In this document: one piece after another, positions 48,757 to 59,760 of the stretch
Numbering within the stretch: position 1 is the stretch's first letter
Layout: every line of letters begins with the position of its first letter
DNA from: Cryobacterium sp. BB307
GTDB taxonomy: Bacteria > Actinomycetota > Actinomycetes > Actinomycetales > Microbacteriaceae
Direction of reading: 5' to 3'
Assembly (NCBI RefSeq): GCF_012274275.1
Contig: NZ_JAANZA010000001.1
Span: forward strand, 1,054,001-1,118,000
Length of the DNA: 64,000 bases
The notes under the pieces: generated by a model
Told to the model about the DNA's origin: nothing
Databases searched by the model: none
The model's input: the letters and a program-made list of their open reading frames with translations, nothing else
Position numbers and translations under genes: made by a program

Positions 48757-50158
48757 ACGAGTCGACCTCACGCAGTTCGTCAAGACCTACGACGTGCGGG
48801 GACTGGTGGGCAGCCAACTCACCGATGAGGTCGTCGAAGCATTCGGTGCCGCATTCGTCGACGAGGTGGATGCCGCCGGCCGCGAGGTCGTCGTCGGCCA
48901 CGACATGCGCGACTCCTCACCCGGCTTCGCGGCCGCCTTCGCGCGCGGCGCGCAGGCCCGCGGCGGCAACGTGGTCTCGATCGGGCTGTGCTCAACGGAC
49001 CAGAGCTATTTCGCATCCGGTCACCTGAACGCCCCGGCCGCGATGTTCACCGCGAGCCACAACCCTGCCACCTACAACGGCATCAAGCTCAGCCGTGCCG
49101 GCGCCCGCGGGATCAGCCTGGACACCGGGCTGGCGACCATCCGGGACCGGGCGACGCACTACCTGGCCGACGGCATCCGGGCGGTGCAGACGCCGGGTGG
49201 CTACCGTGAACTGGACGTGCTCGCCGACTACGCCGCGTACCTGCGCAAGCTGGTCGACCTGAGCGGCATCCTGCCGGTGAAGATCGTCGTCGACGCCGGC
49301 AACGGCATGGGTGGGATGACCGTCCCGGCCGTGCTGGGCGAGGCGGCGGGGCTGCCGAAGCTGCCCATCGAGATCGTGCCGCTGTACTTCGAACTTGACG
49401 GCACGTTCCCGAACCACGAGGCGAACCCCCTCGAGCCCGCGAACCTGGTCGACCTGCAGCGCGCCGTAGTCGAGCACGAGGCGGATCTCGGGCTGGCCTT
49501 CGACGGCGACGCCGACCGGTGCTTCGTGGTGGACGAGAAGGGCGCCGCGGTGAACCCGTCGGCGGTGACCGCGATCGTCGCGCTGCGGGAGATCGCCCGA
49601 GCACGCGCCGCCGACCCTGACGGCGAGCTCTGCGTCATCCACAACCTGATCACCTCGCGCGCGGTGCCGGAGGCGATCGAGAACGCCGGGGCGATCCCGG
49701 TGCGCACCCGGGTGGGGCACTCGCTCATCAAGGACGAGATGGCGGCCACCGGCGCGATCTTCGGCGGCGAGCACTCGGCGCACTACTACTTCCGCGACTT
49801 CTGGGGCGCTGACAACGGCATGCTCGCCGCGATGCACGTGCTTGCCGAGTTCGGCGCGAACGACGAGCCGATGTCGGCGCTGTCGCGCCGGTACTCGCCG
49901 TACCACCAGAGCGGCGAGATCAACTCGACTGTGACGGATGTGCCGTCGGCGTACGCGCGCGTGATCGAGGGGTTCGCGGGCGCCGAGCTGGACGAACTCG
50001 ACGGCCTGACCGTCAGCGGCTACGACGACGGTGAATTCTGGTGGTTCAACGTGCGGCCGTCCAACACCGAGCCGCTGCTGCGCCTCAACGTCGAAGCGGG
50101 CACGCGCGACCTGATGGAGCGCATCCGGGACCGCGCGCTCGGCATCATCCGCGGCTGA
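48746..50158 (+). CDS. manB: Phosphomannomutase/phosphoglucomutase
   Basis: A 470-residue alpha-D-phosphohexomutase with the phosphoserine loop [15 protein letters not shown] at about residue 103, the metal loop FDGDADRCF near 250, the sugar loop [10 protein letters not shown] and the phosphate loop [12 protein letters not shown]. It interconverts mannose-6-P and mannose-1-P for GDP-mannose, so it connects ManA with the Gmd genes. Position beside DUF3499 and the Rv3259-like gene is conserved in actinobacteria. Confidence 0.92.
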   Translation: MSSERVDLTQFVKTYDVRGLVGSQLTDEVVEAFGAAFVDEVDAAGREVVVGHDMRDSSPGFAAAFARGAQARGGNVVSIGLCSTDQSYFASGHLNAPAAMFTASHNPATYNGIKLSRAGARGISLDTGLATIRDRATHYLADGIRAVQTPGGYRELDVLADYAAYLRKLVDLSGILPVKIVVDAGNGMGGMTVPAVLGEAAGLPKLPIEIVPLYFELDGTFPNHEANPLEPANLVDLQRAVVEHEADLGLAFDGDADRCFVVDEKGAAVNPSAVTAIVALREIARARAADPDGELCVIHNLITSRAVPEAIENAGAIPVRTRVGHSLIKDEMAATGAIFGGEHSAHYYFRDFWGADNGMLAAMHVLAEFGANDEPMSALSRRYSPYHQSGEINSTVTDVPSAYARVIEGFAGAELDELDGLTVSGYDDGEFWWFNVRPSNTEPLLRLNVEAGTRDLMERIRDRALGIIRG

Positions 50159-50216
50159 CCCGCACATTTTTCGACCCGCCGAGGTAACGCGAGCCGCGGG
50201 CTGGAAGAATGAGGCC

Positions 50217-51671
<1,455 letters not shown>

Positions 51672-51682
51672 CCCGCCGCATC

Positions 51683-51746
51683 CATCGAGTCGGGAGTAGT
51701 TGCCCTTATGAGCGAGCCCAATTGGGCGACAACTCCCGACTCGATG
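51683..51746. repeat. Long inverted repeat after ahcY
   Basis: The 23-nt arms 51683-51705 and 51724-51746 match at 21 of 23 positions (outer part CATCGAGTCGGGAGT) around an 18-nt loop. No T-run follows, so it may be a dispersed palindromic element serving as terminator or RNA end-stabiliser. Confidence 0.65.
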
Positions 51747-51828
51747 AAAGCGGTGCGGCGGACTCCTAGGACCGCTCACTAAGCTTGCGCTCACTGTCCC
51801 TCCCACAAGGAACCAGGGGTTACGCGCA

Positions 51829-52980
51829 ATGAAGAGCATGATCGACCTGAGCGACGAACAACGCGCACTCATCGAAGTGGTCGGCGAATTCGCCCAGTCC
51901 CAGCTGGCACCACACGCCGTCGAATGGGACCAGTCGAAACATTTCCCGGTCGACGTGCTGCGCGCCGCGGGTGAGCTCGGCCTCGGCGGGGTCTACGCGG
52001 GCGAGGATGTCGGAGGCGCCGGCCTCAGTCGCACAGACGCGGCCATCATCTTCGAGGAGCTCGCCAAGGGCGACACCACCATCGCGGCGTACATCTCCAT
52101 CCACAACATGATCGTCTGGATGATCGACTCGTTCGGCAACGACGACCAGCGGCAGACCTGGGTGCCCGCGCTCGCCTCGATGGAGCAGCTCGGCAGCTAC
52201 TGCCTCACCGAGCCCGGTGCGGGGTCGGATGCCGCATCTCTCGCCACCAGCGCAGTGCGCGACGGCGACGTGTACGTGCTCAACGGGGTCAAGCAGTTCA
52301 TCTCCGGCGCCGGCACCTCCGCGGTCTACATCGTGATGGCGCGCACCGGCGACGCCGGCCCGAAGGGCATCAGCGCGTTCATCGTGCCCGCGGATGCCCA
52401 GGGCCTGTCTTTCGGCGCGAATGAGAAGAAGATGGGTTGGAACGCCCAGCCCACCCGTCAGGTCATCCTCGACGACGTGCGAGTCCCAGCCGCCAACCTG
52501 CTCGGAGCGGAGGGGGATGGCTTCACCGTCGCGATGAAGGGTCTCAACGGCGGACGCATCAACATGGCGGCGTGCTCCCTCGGCGGTGCGCAGTGGGCGC
52601 ACGAGCGCACTATCGCCTACGTCAAGGAACGCCGTGCCTTCGGCTCACCGCTCGCGGACAACCAGTCGATCGTGTTCACCCTCGCCGACATGGAAACCGA
52701 CCTGCAGGCCGCCCGCGGGCTTGTGGTGCGCGCCGCCCAGGCGCTCGACTCCGGGCATCCGGATGCCGTCGCCCTGTGCGCGATGGCGAAGCGGTTCGCC
52801 ACCGACGCGGCGTTCCGGGTCGCCAACTCGGCGCTGCAACTGCACGGCGGCTACGGCTACCTCGCCGACTACGGCATTGAGAAGGTGGTGCGCGACCTGC
52901 GCGTGCACCAGATCCTCGAGGGGACCAACGAGATCATGCGCATGATCATCGGGCGCTCACTCATCGAGGAGGCGGCGTGA
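51829..52980 (+). CDS. Acyl-CoA dehydrogenase (probable isobutyryl-CoA dehydrogenase)
   Basis: A 383-residue FAD enzyme. CLTEPGAGSDAASLATSA is the flavin-binding signature, VKQFISGAGTSAVYIVMA follows, and LQLHGGYGYLADYGIEK with QILEGTNEIMRMIIGRSL is the C-terminal catalytic region (Glu in LEGTNE). The next three genes encode the following valine steps, so isobutyryl-CoA to methacrylyl-CoA is the most likely reaction. The GTGA overlap with the hydrolase gene indicates an operon. Confidence 0.88.
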   Translation: MKSMIDLSDEQRALIEVVGEFAQSQLAPHAVEWDQSKHFPVDVLRAAGELGLGGVYAGEDVGGAGLSRTDAAIIFEELAKGDTTIAAYISIHNMIVWMIDSFGNDDQRQTWVPALASMEQLGSYCLTEPGAGSDAASLATSAVRDGDVYVLNGVKQFISGAGTSAVYIVMARTGDAGPKGISAFIVPADAQGLSFGANEKKMGWNAQPTRQVILDDVRVPAANLLGAEGDGFTVAMKGLNGGRINMAACSLGGAQWAHERTIAYVKERRAFGSPLADNQSIVFTLADMETDLQAARGLVVRAAQALDSGHPDAVALCAMAKRFATDAAFRVANSALQLHGGYGYLADYGIEKVVRDLRVHQILEGTNEIMRMIIGRSLIEEAA

Positions 52981-54044
52981 GCGACGCGGATGCGGAGATC
53001 CTCGCGGAGAAGCGGGGCAGGCTCGGCCACATCACGCTGAACCGTCCGCGCGCCATCAATGCGCTCACCCACCCTATGATCAAGCGGCTCACGCAGACCC
53101 TGGTCGAGTGGGCATCCGACGACGACGTGCAGACGGTCGTCATCACCGGCGCCGGCGAGCGCGGGCTGTGCGCGGGCGGCGACATCGTCGCGCTGTACGA
53201 CGCCGCGAAGTCGCAGGACATCGAGGCGGCGGCCGGGTTCTGGGCGGATGAGTACCGGCTGAACGCGTACATTGCCGGCTACCCCAAGCCGTACGTTGCG
53301 ATCATGGACGGTGTCACCCTCGGCGGCGGCGTCGGCATCTCGGCGCACGGCTCGCACCGGGTGGTGACCGAGCGCTCGACGGTGGGCATGCCGGAGACCG
53401 GCATCGGGTTCATCCCGGATGTCGGTGGCAGCTGGCTCCTATCGCGAGCGCCCGGTGAGCTGGGCGTCTACCTCGCCCTCACCGCGAAGCCGATGTCGGG
53501 GGCGGATGCCATCGCCACCGGTTTCGCCGACCGTTTCGTGCCCTCCGACCGGCTCCCGGCCCTGCTCGAGGCGCTCGAGGCCACCCCCGCCGATGAGGCG
53601 ATCGCCGCGGTCGCAACCGAACCGCCGACATCCGACCTGGTGGCCCAGCAAGGCTGGATCGATGAGGCGTTCTCCGCCGACACCGTCGCCAATGTCGTGA
53701 AGCGGCTGCGCGACATCGCGACCGAGGAGAGCATCGCTGCGGCCGAGACGGTGAGCATCAAGTCGCCGATTGCGCTCAGCGTCGCGTTCGAGTCGCTGCG
53801 CCGGGCGCGCGAGCTGGAGACGCTCGAGCACGCGCTCGAGCAGGAGTTCCGCGTCTCGCTGCACGCGCTGCAGCACCGCGACTTCGCCGAGGGCGTGCGC
53901 GCGCAGGTCATCGACAAGGACCGCAGGCCGAAGTGGAAACCGGACCGCGTCGAGGACCTGAACAAGGAAGACATCGACGAGTTCTTCGAGCCGGTCGATG
54001 ATCTCACCCTTGGCCTCGTTGAACAGCAGCAACAGCGCGGCTAG
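52977..54044 (+). CDS. 3-hydroxyisobutyryl-CoA hydrolase
   Basis: A 355-residue crotonase-fold protein of the HIBCH subfamily: GLCAGGDIVALYDAA, YPKPYVAIMDGVTLGGGVG and STVGMPETGIGFIPDVGGS, with Glu in PET. It is longer than normal enoyl-CoA hydratases, with a C-terminal ECH_2 extension. It releases free 3-hydroxyisobutyrate from its CoA ester in valine breakdown. Its GTG overlaps the acyl-CoA dehydrogenase stop. Confidence 0.87.
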   Translation: MSDADAEILAEKRGRLGHITLNRPRAINALTHPMIKRLTQTLVEWASDDDVQTVVITGAGERGLCAGGDIVALYDAAKSQDIEAAAGFWADEYRLNAYIAGYPKPYVAIMDGVTLGGGVGISAHGSHRVVTERSTVGMPETGIGFIPDVGGSWLLSRAPGELGVYLALTAKPMSGADAIATGFADRFVPSDRLPALLEALEATPADEAIAAVATEPPTSDLVAQQGWIDEAFSADTVANVVKRLRDIATEESIAAAETVSIKSPIALSVAFESLRRARELETLEHALEQEFRVSLHALQHRDFAEGVRAQVIDKDRRPKWKPDRVEDLNKEDIDEFFEPVDDLTLGLVEQQQQRG

Positions 54045-54071
54045 CGCGACCAGCTCACGAAGGGGATGACA

Positions 54072-54989
54072 ATGTCAACGAAGATTGCGTTCATCGGCCT
54101 CGGGCACATGGGGTGCCCGATGGCGGCGAATCTGATGAAAGCCGGCTACGAGGTCAGCGGCTTCGACGTCGCACCAGCGGCGATCGAGGCGGCGACCGCA
54201 CTCGGCATCCCGATCGCCGAGTCGGCCGGATCGGCCGCGGCCGACGCCGACATCGTCATCACGATGCTGCAGACCGGCGACCAGGTGATGCGCGTCTACA
54301 ACGGCACCGACGAGGTGAAGGGGCTGCTCGGCGCCGCCCGCCCAGGCACGCTGTTCATCGACTCGTCGACCATCGCGGTCGACGACGCCAGGCGGGCCGC
54401 GCAGCTCGCCTACGATGCCGGTCATCGGGCGATGGATGCGCCGGTGTCGGGAGGCGTGGTCGGCGCTGAGGCAGCGACGCTCGCCTTCATGGTCGGCGGT
54501 TCCGACGAGGACTTCGCGGTTGCCGAGCCGGTGCTGCAGACCATGGGCAAGCGCGTCGTGCACTGTGGCGAGTCCGGGCTCGGGCAGGCCGCCAAGGTGT
54601 GCAACAACCTGATCCTGGGCATCTCGATGATCGGCGTCAGCGAGGCGTTCGTGCTGGGGGAGCGGCTCGGACTCTCCCACCAGGCGCTCTTCGATGTCGC
54701 GTCCAACGCATCCGGACAGTGCTGGGCGCTCACCACCAACTGCCCGGTCCCGGGCCCGGTGCCGACCAGCCCGGCCAACCGGGACTACCAGCCCGGATTC
54801 GCGGCGGCGCTCATGGCCAAGGACCTGGGGCTTGCCGCCCGCGCGCTCGAGTCGACCGGCGTCCATGCCGAGATCGGCATGCTCGCGAACGAGCTGTACC
54901 AGCGGTTCGCCGAGAGCGGCGGCGCCGATACGGATTTCTCGGGCATTATCAACAGCATCCGGGATCAGAGCGAGAAGGGCGCCGCATGA
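54072..54989 (+). CDS. mmsB: 3-hydroxyisobutyrate dehydrogenase
   Basis: A 305-residue beta-hydroxyacid dehydrogenase with [20 protein letters not shown] (NAD site and signature), [19 protein letters not shown] and the catalytic Lys in [13 protein letters not shown]. It oxidises 3-hydroxyisobutyrate to methylmalonate semialdehyde. ATG 54072 fits GAAGGGG 7 nt upstream better than ATG 54066. ATGA overlap with the following enoyl-CoA hydratase gene. Confidence 0.92.
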   Translation: MSTKIAFIGLGHMGCPMAANLMKAGYEVSGFDVAPAAIEAATALGIPIAESAGSAAADADIVITMLQTGDQVMRVYNGTDEVKGLLGAARPGTLFIDSSTIAVDDARRAAQLAYDAGHRAMDAPVSGGVVGAEAATLAFMVGGSDEDFAVAEPVLQTMGKRVVHCGESGLGQAAKVCNNLILGISMIGVSEAFVLGERLGLSHQALFDVASNASGQCWALTTNCPVPGPVPTSPANRDYQPGFAAALMAKDLGLAARALESTGVHAEIGMLANELYQRFAESGGADTDFSGIINSIRDQSEKGAA

Positions 54990-55762
54990 CCGAATTCGAG
55001 ACCATCATCGTCGAAAGGCGCGACCGGGTCGGGCTGATCACCCTGAACCGGCCGGACGCGCTCAACGCGCTCAACGCGACCGTGATGCACGAGGTGCTGG
55101 CGGCGGCGGTGCACTTCGACCGTGACCCGCAGATCGGCGCGATCGTGCTCACCGGTTCGGAACGCGCGTTCGCCGCTGGTGCCGACATCAAGGAGATGGC
55201 TGACAAGAGCCAGCAGGATGTCGCCGCCGAGCGGCTGTTCGACGAATGGGACGCGTTCGCGCGCATCCGCACGCCGCTGATCGCCGCGGTCTCCGGCTAC
55301 GCGCTGGGTGGCGGATGCGAGGTGGCGATGATGTGCGACATCCTGATCGCCGCCGACACCGCGAAGTTCGGGCAGCCAGAGGTGAACCTGGGCGTCATCC
55401 CCGGGATGGGCGGCAGCCAGCGGATGACGCGGGCCATCGGCAAGGCGAAGGCGATGGACCTCATCCTGACCGGACGCACGATGGGGGCCGAGGAGGCAGA
55501 GCGCGCCGGACTGGTGTCCCGGATCGTGCCGGCTGCCGACCTGCTGGAGGAGGCGTTGGCTGTCGCCGCGACGATCGCCGGCAAGTCCCTGCCGGTCACC
55601 CAGGCAGCGAAGGAAGCTGTGAACGTCGCGTTCGAATCGACGCTCACCGAGGGCATCCGGTTCGAACGCCGGACCTTCTACAGCATGTTCGCCCTGGACG
55701 ACCAGAAAGAGGGGATGGCGGCCTTCGTCGAGAAGCGCGACGCGAACTTCACGGGCCGCTAG
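54986..55762 (+). CDS. Enoyl-CoA hydratase (probable methacrylyl-CoA hydratase)
   Basis: A 258-residue crotonase: [32 protein letters not shown] (oxyanion hole) and [19 protein letters not shown] with the two catalytic Glu regions. It hydrates an enoyl-CoA; in this operon methacrylyl-CoA to 3-hydroxyisobutyryl-CoA. The methylmalonate-semialdehyde dehydrogenase (mmsA) is not in the window. Convergent with the RDD gene, with a gap of 2 bp. Confidence 0.88.
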   Translation: MTEFETIIVERRDRVGLITLNRPDALNALNATVMHEVLAAAVHFDRDPQIGAIVLTGSERAFAAGADIKEMADKSQQDVAAERLFDEWDAFARIRTPLIAAVSGYALGGGCEVAMMCDILIAADTAKFGQPEVNLGVIPGMGGSQRMTRAIGKAKAMDLILTGRTMGAEEAERAGLVSRIVPAADLLEEALAVAATIAGKSLPVTQAAKEAVNVAFESTLTEGIRFERRTFYSMFALDDQKEGMAAFVEKRDANFTGR

Positions 55763-55764
55763 GC

Positions 55765-56625
55765 TCAGCCGCGCTTCGGGAAGCCGTGCGGCAGCGCGTC
55801 CAGCACCGGCGTGACCCGCTCGAGCCGCTGCTTCTCGCGCTCCAGCGCCGCGAACTCGCGCTCCCGGCGCACCGCGGACACCGCGGCCAGGAACAGCTCA
55901 GGGTTGCTGCGGGGGATCGGTGAAACGTACTGCGCCGCCTCGTTGGCCAGCTCGCGGGAGACCCGCACCCGCGTATCCGGCACCATGTTGCCGGCTTGCC
56001 TCAGGAACTGCGCGATCCGGCGGGCGAGGGGGTCTGGCATCCGGGCGACGTCCGCGGTGGCGGCCCAACCCTGAAGCTCGACTGGCACGCCGAACACTGG
56101 CGGGTCATGCCTCGGCACGCGTTCGTGCTGACTGTAGGTGCCGGCGAGCAGATCGCCGAGGCGCTTCGCCTTCGCGTTCAGCAGCCCGACGAACGCGGCG
56201 ATGCTGCCGAGGCTCAGGAACAGCTCGATCACGCCGAGAAGCGCGCGGATGAGGGCGTGCCGGAATCCGATCGAGCCGCCGTCGTCGCGCACGATCCGGG
56301 TGCCGAGGGCCAGGCGGCCGAGCGACTTTCCCTGCGAGACGGTCTCGACGGTGGCCGGGATGATCACCAGGCACAGCACGAGCGAGACGATGATCAGGAT
56401 GGTCATCAGCGACGGGTCCACGAACTGCATGACGGTCTGGGTGGTGGCGGCGATCACCAGCAGCAGCCAGACCCCGAAGTAGACGACCCAGTCGATCATG
56501 GTTCCGGCCGCGCGCACGATGTAGCTCGCGGGCCGGGTATCGAGGGCGACGGCTTCACCGAGGATGAGTTCGGATCCGTCGTCCGCGTGGCTCTCGTCGA
56601 CGGATGCCGCGGATACCGAGGTCAT
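55765..56625 (-). CDS. RDD family membrane protein
   Basis: A 286-residue protein. It has an N-terminal acidic segment, then a RDD-type domain with about four hydrophobic helices (residues about 40-170) containing LDTRPASYIVRAAG and GKSLGRLALGTRIVRDDGG, and a long soluble C-terminus with a coiled-coil-like end (ERERFAALEREKQRLE pattern). RDD proteins occur next to SpoIIM genes in actinobacteria. Function unknown. Its ATG 56625 lies 6 nt after TAAATA on the minus strand. Confidence 0.8.
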   Translation of the reverse strand: MTSVSAASVDESHADDGSELILGEAVALDTRPASYIVRAAGTMIDWVVYFGVWLLLVIAATTQTVMQFVDPSLMTILIIVSLVLCLVIIPATVETVSQGKSLGRLALGTRIVRDDGGSIGFRHALIRALLGVIELFLSLGSIAAFVGLLNAKAKRLGDLLAGTYSQHERVPRHDPPVFGVPVELQGWAATADVARMPDPLARRIAQFLRQAGNMVPDTRVRVSRELANEAAQYVSPIPRSNPELFLAAVSAVRREREFAALEREKQRLERVTPVLDALPHGFPKRG

Positions 56626-56628
56626 GTC

Positions 56629-56639
56629 TAGTATTTAAG
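56629..56639. promoter_or_regulatory. Shared divergent -10 region of RDD and spoIIM genes
   Basis: Only 17 bp separate the two divergent ATGs. On the plus strand TAGTAT (56629-56634) ends 8 nt before ATG 56643; on the minus strand TAAATA (56632-56637) ends 6 nt before ATG 56625. Overlapping leaderless promoters would make the two genes compete for polymerase. Confidence 0.4.
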
Positions 56640-56642
56640 CAG

Positions 56643-57638
56643 ATGGACCTCGACGCCTACTCCGCCGCCCGCCGCGATGAATGGGACGAGCTTGCCCGCT
56701 TGGGGAGCAAGCGCAGGTTCAACGGCGCCGAAGCCGACGAACTCATCGACCGCTACCAGGCGGCGGCTAGCGACCTCTCGGTGATCAAGACCACCGTCGG
56801 GCAGTCGATCCAGGGCGACCGGCTGTCGGTCGCCATCCATCGGGCCAGGCTGCGCTTCACCGGTGCGAAGTCGAACCCGATGAGCCGGATCCCGCTGTTC
56901 TTCGGCGCGCAGCTGCCCGCGGCACTGTACCGGATCCGCTGGCTGTCGCTGTGGGTCACCGTGATCTGGATCGCGGTCGCCACCCTGTTCGCGTTCTGGG
57001 CGGCGCAGACCCCCGGGGTGCTCGCCAACTTCGGCAGCGACGAGCTGCGCAGGCAGTACGCCGAGGACGACTTCGTGAACTACTACTCCGAGCACGGCAT
57101 GGCCGAGTTCGGCGCGCTCGTCTGGACCAACAACGCCTGGATCGCAATACAGTGCGTCGCCTTCGGCATCCTGGGCGTCTGGGCTCCCTGGATCCTGATG
57201 CAGAACGCGACCGGCGTCGGCGGTGCGGCAGCCGTCTTGGCGGAGCAGGGCCACCTCGACACGTTCTTCCTCTTCATCCTCCCGCACGGGCAGCTCGAGC
57301 TGTACTCGATCTTCGTCGCGGGCGCCGCCGGCCTGCGCATCTTCTGGTCCTGGGTCGCCCCCGGTGCGCGCACGCGCGGGCAGGCGCTCGCCGAGGACGG
57401 TCGCGCGCTCATCACGGTCGCCGTCGGACTGACCCTCTCGCTGCTGCTCTCCGGCATCATCGAGGGGTTCGTCACGCGGCAGGACTGGCCATGGGCGATC
57501 AAGATCGGAATCGGCACGCTCGCCCTCGCTGCCTTCCTCTACTACCAGTGGATTCTCGGGCGCCGCGCCGCGCAGGCGGGGGAGACCGGCGACCTGGTCG
57601 AGTTCGAGAGCGGAGCCAAGCGGATCATCGCCGCTTGA
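56643..57638 (+). CDS. SpoIIM family (stage II sporulation protein M-like) membrane protein
   Basis: A 331-residue protein. The soluble N-terminal 90 residues (LDAYSAARRDEWDELARLG) precede about five hydrophobic helices, with FILPHGQLELYSIFVAGAAG in the SpoIIM membrane domain. In non-sporulating actinobacteria this family occurs with RDD, DUF58 and MoxR genes and is linked to cell-envelope functions. It is divergent from the RDD gene and precedes the fur promoter, whose -35 overlaps its last codons. Confidence 0.85.
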   Translation: MDLDAYSAARRDEWDELARLGSKRRFNGAEADELIDRYQAAASDLSVIKTTVGQSIQGDRLSVAIHRARLRFTGAKSNPMSRIPLFFGAQLPAALYRIRWLSLWVTVIWIAVATLFAFWAAQTPGVLANFGSDELRRQYAEDDFVNYYSEHGMAEFGALVWTNNAWIAIQCVAFGILGVWAPWILMQNATGVGGAAAVLAEQGHLDTFFLFILPHGQLELYSIFVAGAAGLRIFWSWVAPGARTRGQALAEDGRALITVAVGLTLSLLLSGIIEGFVTRQDWPWAIKIGIGTLALAAFLYYQWILGRRAAQAGETGDLVEFESGAKRIIAA

Positions 57639-57668
57639 CATGAATAACTAGCTTTTTATAGTTATTCA
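57635..57668 (+). promoter_or_regulatory. fur-kat promoter with overlapping Fur-type operator
   Basis: TTGACA (57635-57640), 16 bp, TATAGT (57657-57662) is close to consensus. TGAATAACTA (57641-57650) and TAGTTATTCA (57659-57668) form a perfect 10-bp inverted repeat with an 8-nt spacer lying between and over the promoter elements. The position fits autorepression by the adjacent Fur-family regulator. Confidence 0.8.
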
Positions 57669-57683
57669 CGATAAGGTGGGTGC

Positions 57684-58112
57684 ATGCCCACCGCCCTCGA
57701 TCAGGAACTCCGTGACGCCGGTTTGCGCGTCACGAGCGGTCGGGTCGCGCTGCTCGAGTCACTCGACCACCTTCCGCACTCCGACGCGGAGACGCTGTTC
57801 CGGGCGCTGAAGGAGCAACTTCCCGGTCTCTCGGTGCAGTCGGTGCACAACATCCTCGGTGATCTGACGACGGCGGGCATCATCCGCCGCATTCAGCCCG
57901 CGGGGTCGCCGGCGCGCTACGAGCGCCGGACCGGCGACAACCATCACCACGTCGTCTGCACCGGATGCGGTGCGATCAGCGACGTGGACTGTGTCGTCGG
58001 CGAGGCGCCGTGTCTTGTCCCGTCGCACACGCACGGCTTCGCCGTGCAGCAGGCGGAGGTCACCTTCTGGGGCCTGTGCGCCGAGTGCCAGGCTGCGACC
58101 GTCGCCTCCTAG
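57684..58112 (+). CDS. Fur-family regulator, CatR/FurA-like (peroxide-responsive)
   Basis: A 142-residue Fur-family repressor. The winged helix is residues about 10-80 ([31 protein letters not shown]). The dimerisation and metal part has [12 protein letters not shown] and a CAEC near the end, two CxxC pairs for structural zinc. A catalase gene follows after 37 bp, and the promoter carries a perfect inverted repeat, so it is probably a peroxide sensor controlling itself and the catalase, like CatR or FurA. AAGGTGG precedes the ATG. Confidence 0.88.
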   Translation: MPTALDQELRDAGLRVTSGRVALLESLDHLPHSDAETLFRALKEQLPGLSVQSVHNILGDLTTAGIIRRIQPAGSPARYERRTGDNHHHVVCTGCGAISDVDCVVGEAPCLVPSHTHGFAVQQAEVTFWGLCAECQAATVAS

Positions 58113-58149
58113 GCATCCGAAATCTACCCAACCACCAACAAGGAGAAAT

Positions 58150-59643
58150 ATGACGGACTTCACCACGTCCCAAACCGGTGCCCCGGTCCCCAGCGACGCG
58201 CATTCGCTGACCACGGGACCGGATGGCATCACCGCCCTGCACGATCGCTTCTTGGTCGAGAAACTCGCGTCCTTCAACCGCGAGCGCGTGCCGGAGCGCA
58301 ACCCGCACGCCAAGGGTGGCGGCGCGTTCGGTGAGTTCGAGGTGACGGAGGACGTCTCCGCCTACACCAAGGCGGCGGTGTTCCAGCCCGGCGCCAAGAG
58401 CGAGATGCTGCTGCGTTTCTCGTCCGTTGCCGGTGAGCAGGGTTCGCCCGACACCTGGCGCGACGTGCGCGGCTTCGCGCTGAAGTTCTACACCACCGAG
58501 GGAAACCTCGACATCGTTGGCAACAACACCCCGGTGTTCTTCATCCGCGACGGAATCAAGTTCCCCGACTTCATCCATTCGCAGAAGCGACTCGGCGCAT
58601 CAGGCCTCCGGGACGCCGACATGCAGTGGGACTTCTGGACGCTCTCGCCCGAGTCCGCGCACCAGGTCACCTATCTGATGGGCGACCGCGGCCTGCCGCG
58701 CAGCTGGCGTCACGTGAACGGCTACAGCTCGCACACCTACCAATGGATCAACGAGGCGGGCGAGCGCTTCTGGGTGAAGTACCACTTCCTGTCCCGCCAG
58801 GGTGTCGAGGCCATGTCGCCGCAGGAGGCCGAGAAGCTGGCCGGCTCCGACGCCGACTACTATCGCCGCGACCTGTACGAGTCGATTCGCTCCGGCGACA
58901 ACCCGGTCTGGGACGTGTACGTGCAGATCATGCCGTACGAGGAGGCGAAGACCTACCGCTTCAACCCGTTCGACATCACCAAAACGATCTCGAAGAAGGA
59001 CTACCCGCGCGTCAAGGTCGGCCACTTCACGCTGAACCGCAACCCGCAGAACTTCTTCGCCGAGATCGAGCAGGCCGCGTTCGCGCCGTCGAACCTGGTG
59101 CCTGGCACCGACCTCAGCCCGGACAAGATGCTCATGGCCCGCGTATTCGCCTACGCCGACGCGCAGCGCTACCGCATCGGCACAAACTACAACCAGCTGC
59201 CGGTGAACCAGCCGCACGCCGCCGAGGTGAAGAACTACCAGCACGAGGGCAACATGCGGTACTTCTACAACGACGCATCCACCCCGGTGTACACGCCGAA
59301 CTCGCTCGGCGGGCCCGAGGCCGACGCCGCGCGCGCCGGTGAGGGTGGCTGGGAGACGGATGGCGCGCTCACCCGCGCCGCCGCCACCCTGCACGCCGAG
59401 GACGACGACTTCGGCCAGGCGGGCACCCTCTACCGCGAGGTGTTCGACGACGGCGAACGTGCCCGCTTCCTCGAGGTGCTCACGGGTCAGCTGCACTCTC
59501 TGACCCGCCCCGAGGTGATCGAGCGCTTCTTCTGGTACTGGACGAACGTCGACGCCGAGCTGGGTGCCGCGCTGCGCGCCGCGCAGGGCGGGGCCGACAG
59601 CACGCCGATCCAGGCCGCAGAGCCGGTCGGCGTCGACGAGTAA
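58150..59643 (+). CDS. katA: Catalase (monofunctional haem catalase, clade 3 size)
   Basis: A 497-residue catalase that splits hydrogen peroxide. The distal His is His 53 ([10 protein letters not shown]), the Asn region is [15 protein letters not shown], and the proximal haem Tyr motif is [14 protein letters not shown]. The length fits small-subunit catalases. Strong AAGGAG 4-5 nt before ATG 58150. Co-transcribed with the Fur-family gene and followed by a strong terminator hairpin. Confidence 0.95.
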   Translation: MTDFTTSQTGAPVPSDAHSLTTGPDGITALHDRFLVEKLASFNRERVPERNPHAKGGGAFGEFEVTEDVSAYTKAAVFQPGAKSEMLLRFSSVAGEQGSPDTWRDVRGFALKFYTTEGNLDIVGNNTPVFFIRDGIKFPDFIHSQKRLGASGLRDADMQWDFWTLSPESAHQVTYLMGDRGLPRSWRHVNGYSSHTYQWINEAGERFWVKYHFLSRQGVEAMSPQEAEKLAGSDADYYRRDLYESIRSGDNPVWDVYVQIMPYEEAKTYRFNPFDITKTISKKDYPRVKVGHFTLNRNPQNFFAEIEQAAFAPSNLVPGTDLSPDKMLMARVFAYADAQRYRIGTNYNQLPVNQPHAAEVKNYQHEGNMRYFYNDASTPVYTPNSLGGPEADAARAGEGGWETDGALTRAAATLHAEDDDFGQAGTLYREVFDDGERARFLEVLTGQLHSLTRPEVIERFFWYWTNVDAELGAALRAAQGGADSTPIQAAEPVGVDE

Positions 59644-59657
59644 CCGACCCACGCACA

Positions 59658-59690
59658 GGGCCGCATCCGACACCGGATGCGGCCCTTTCG
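59658..59690 (+). terminator. Rho-independent terminator after catalase
   Basis: GGGCCGCATCCG (59658-59669) and CGGATGCGGCCC (59674-59685) form a perfect 12-bp stem with a 4-nt loop, followed by TTTCG. It begins 15 nt after the katA stop. Confidence 0.85.
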
Positions 59691-59760
59691 CCTTCCCGGG
59701 AGACCGGCGAGACAGCTGGTTGCCCTTTTCGGCGTCGCAGGCGAGGCGGAGACTGGTCTC

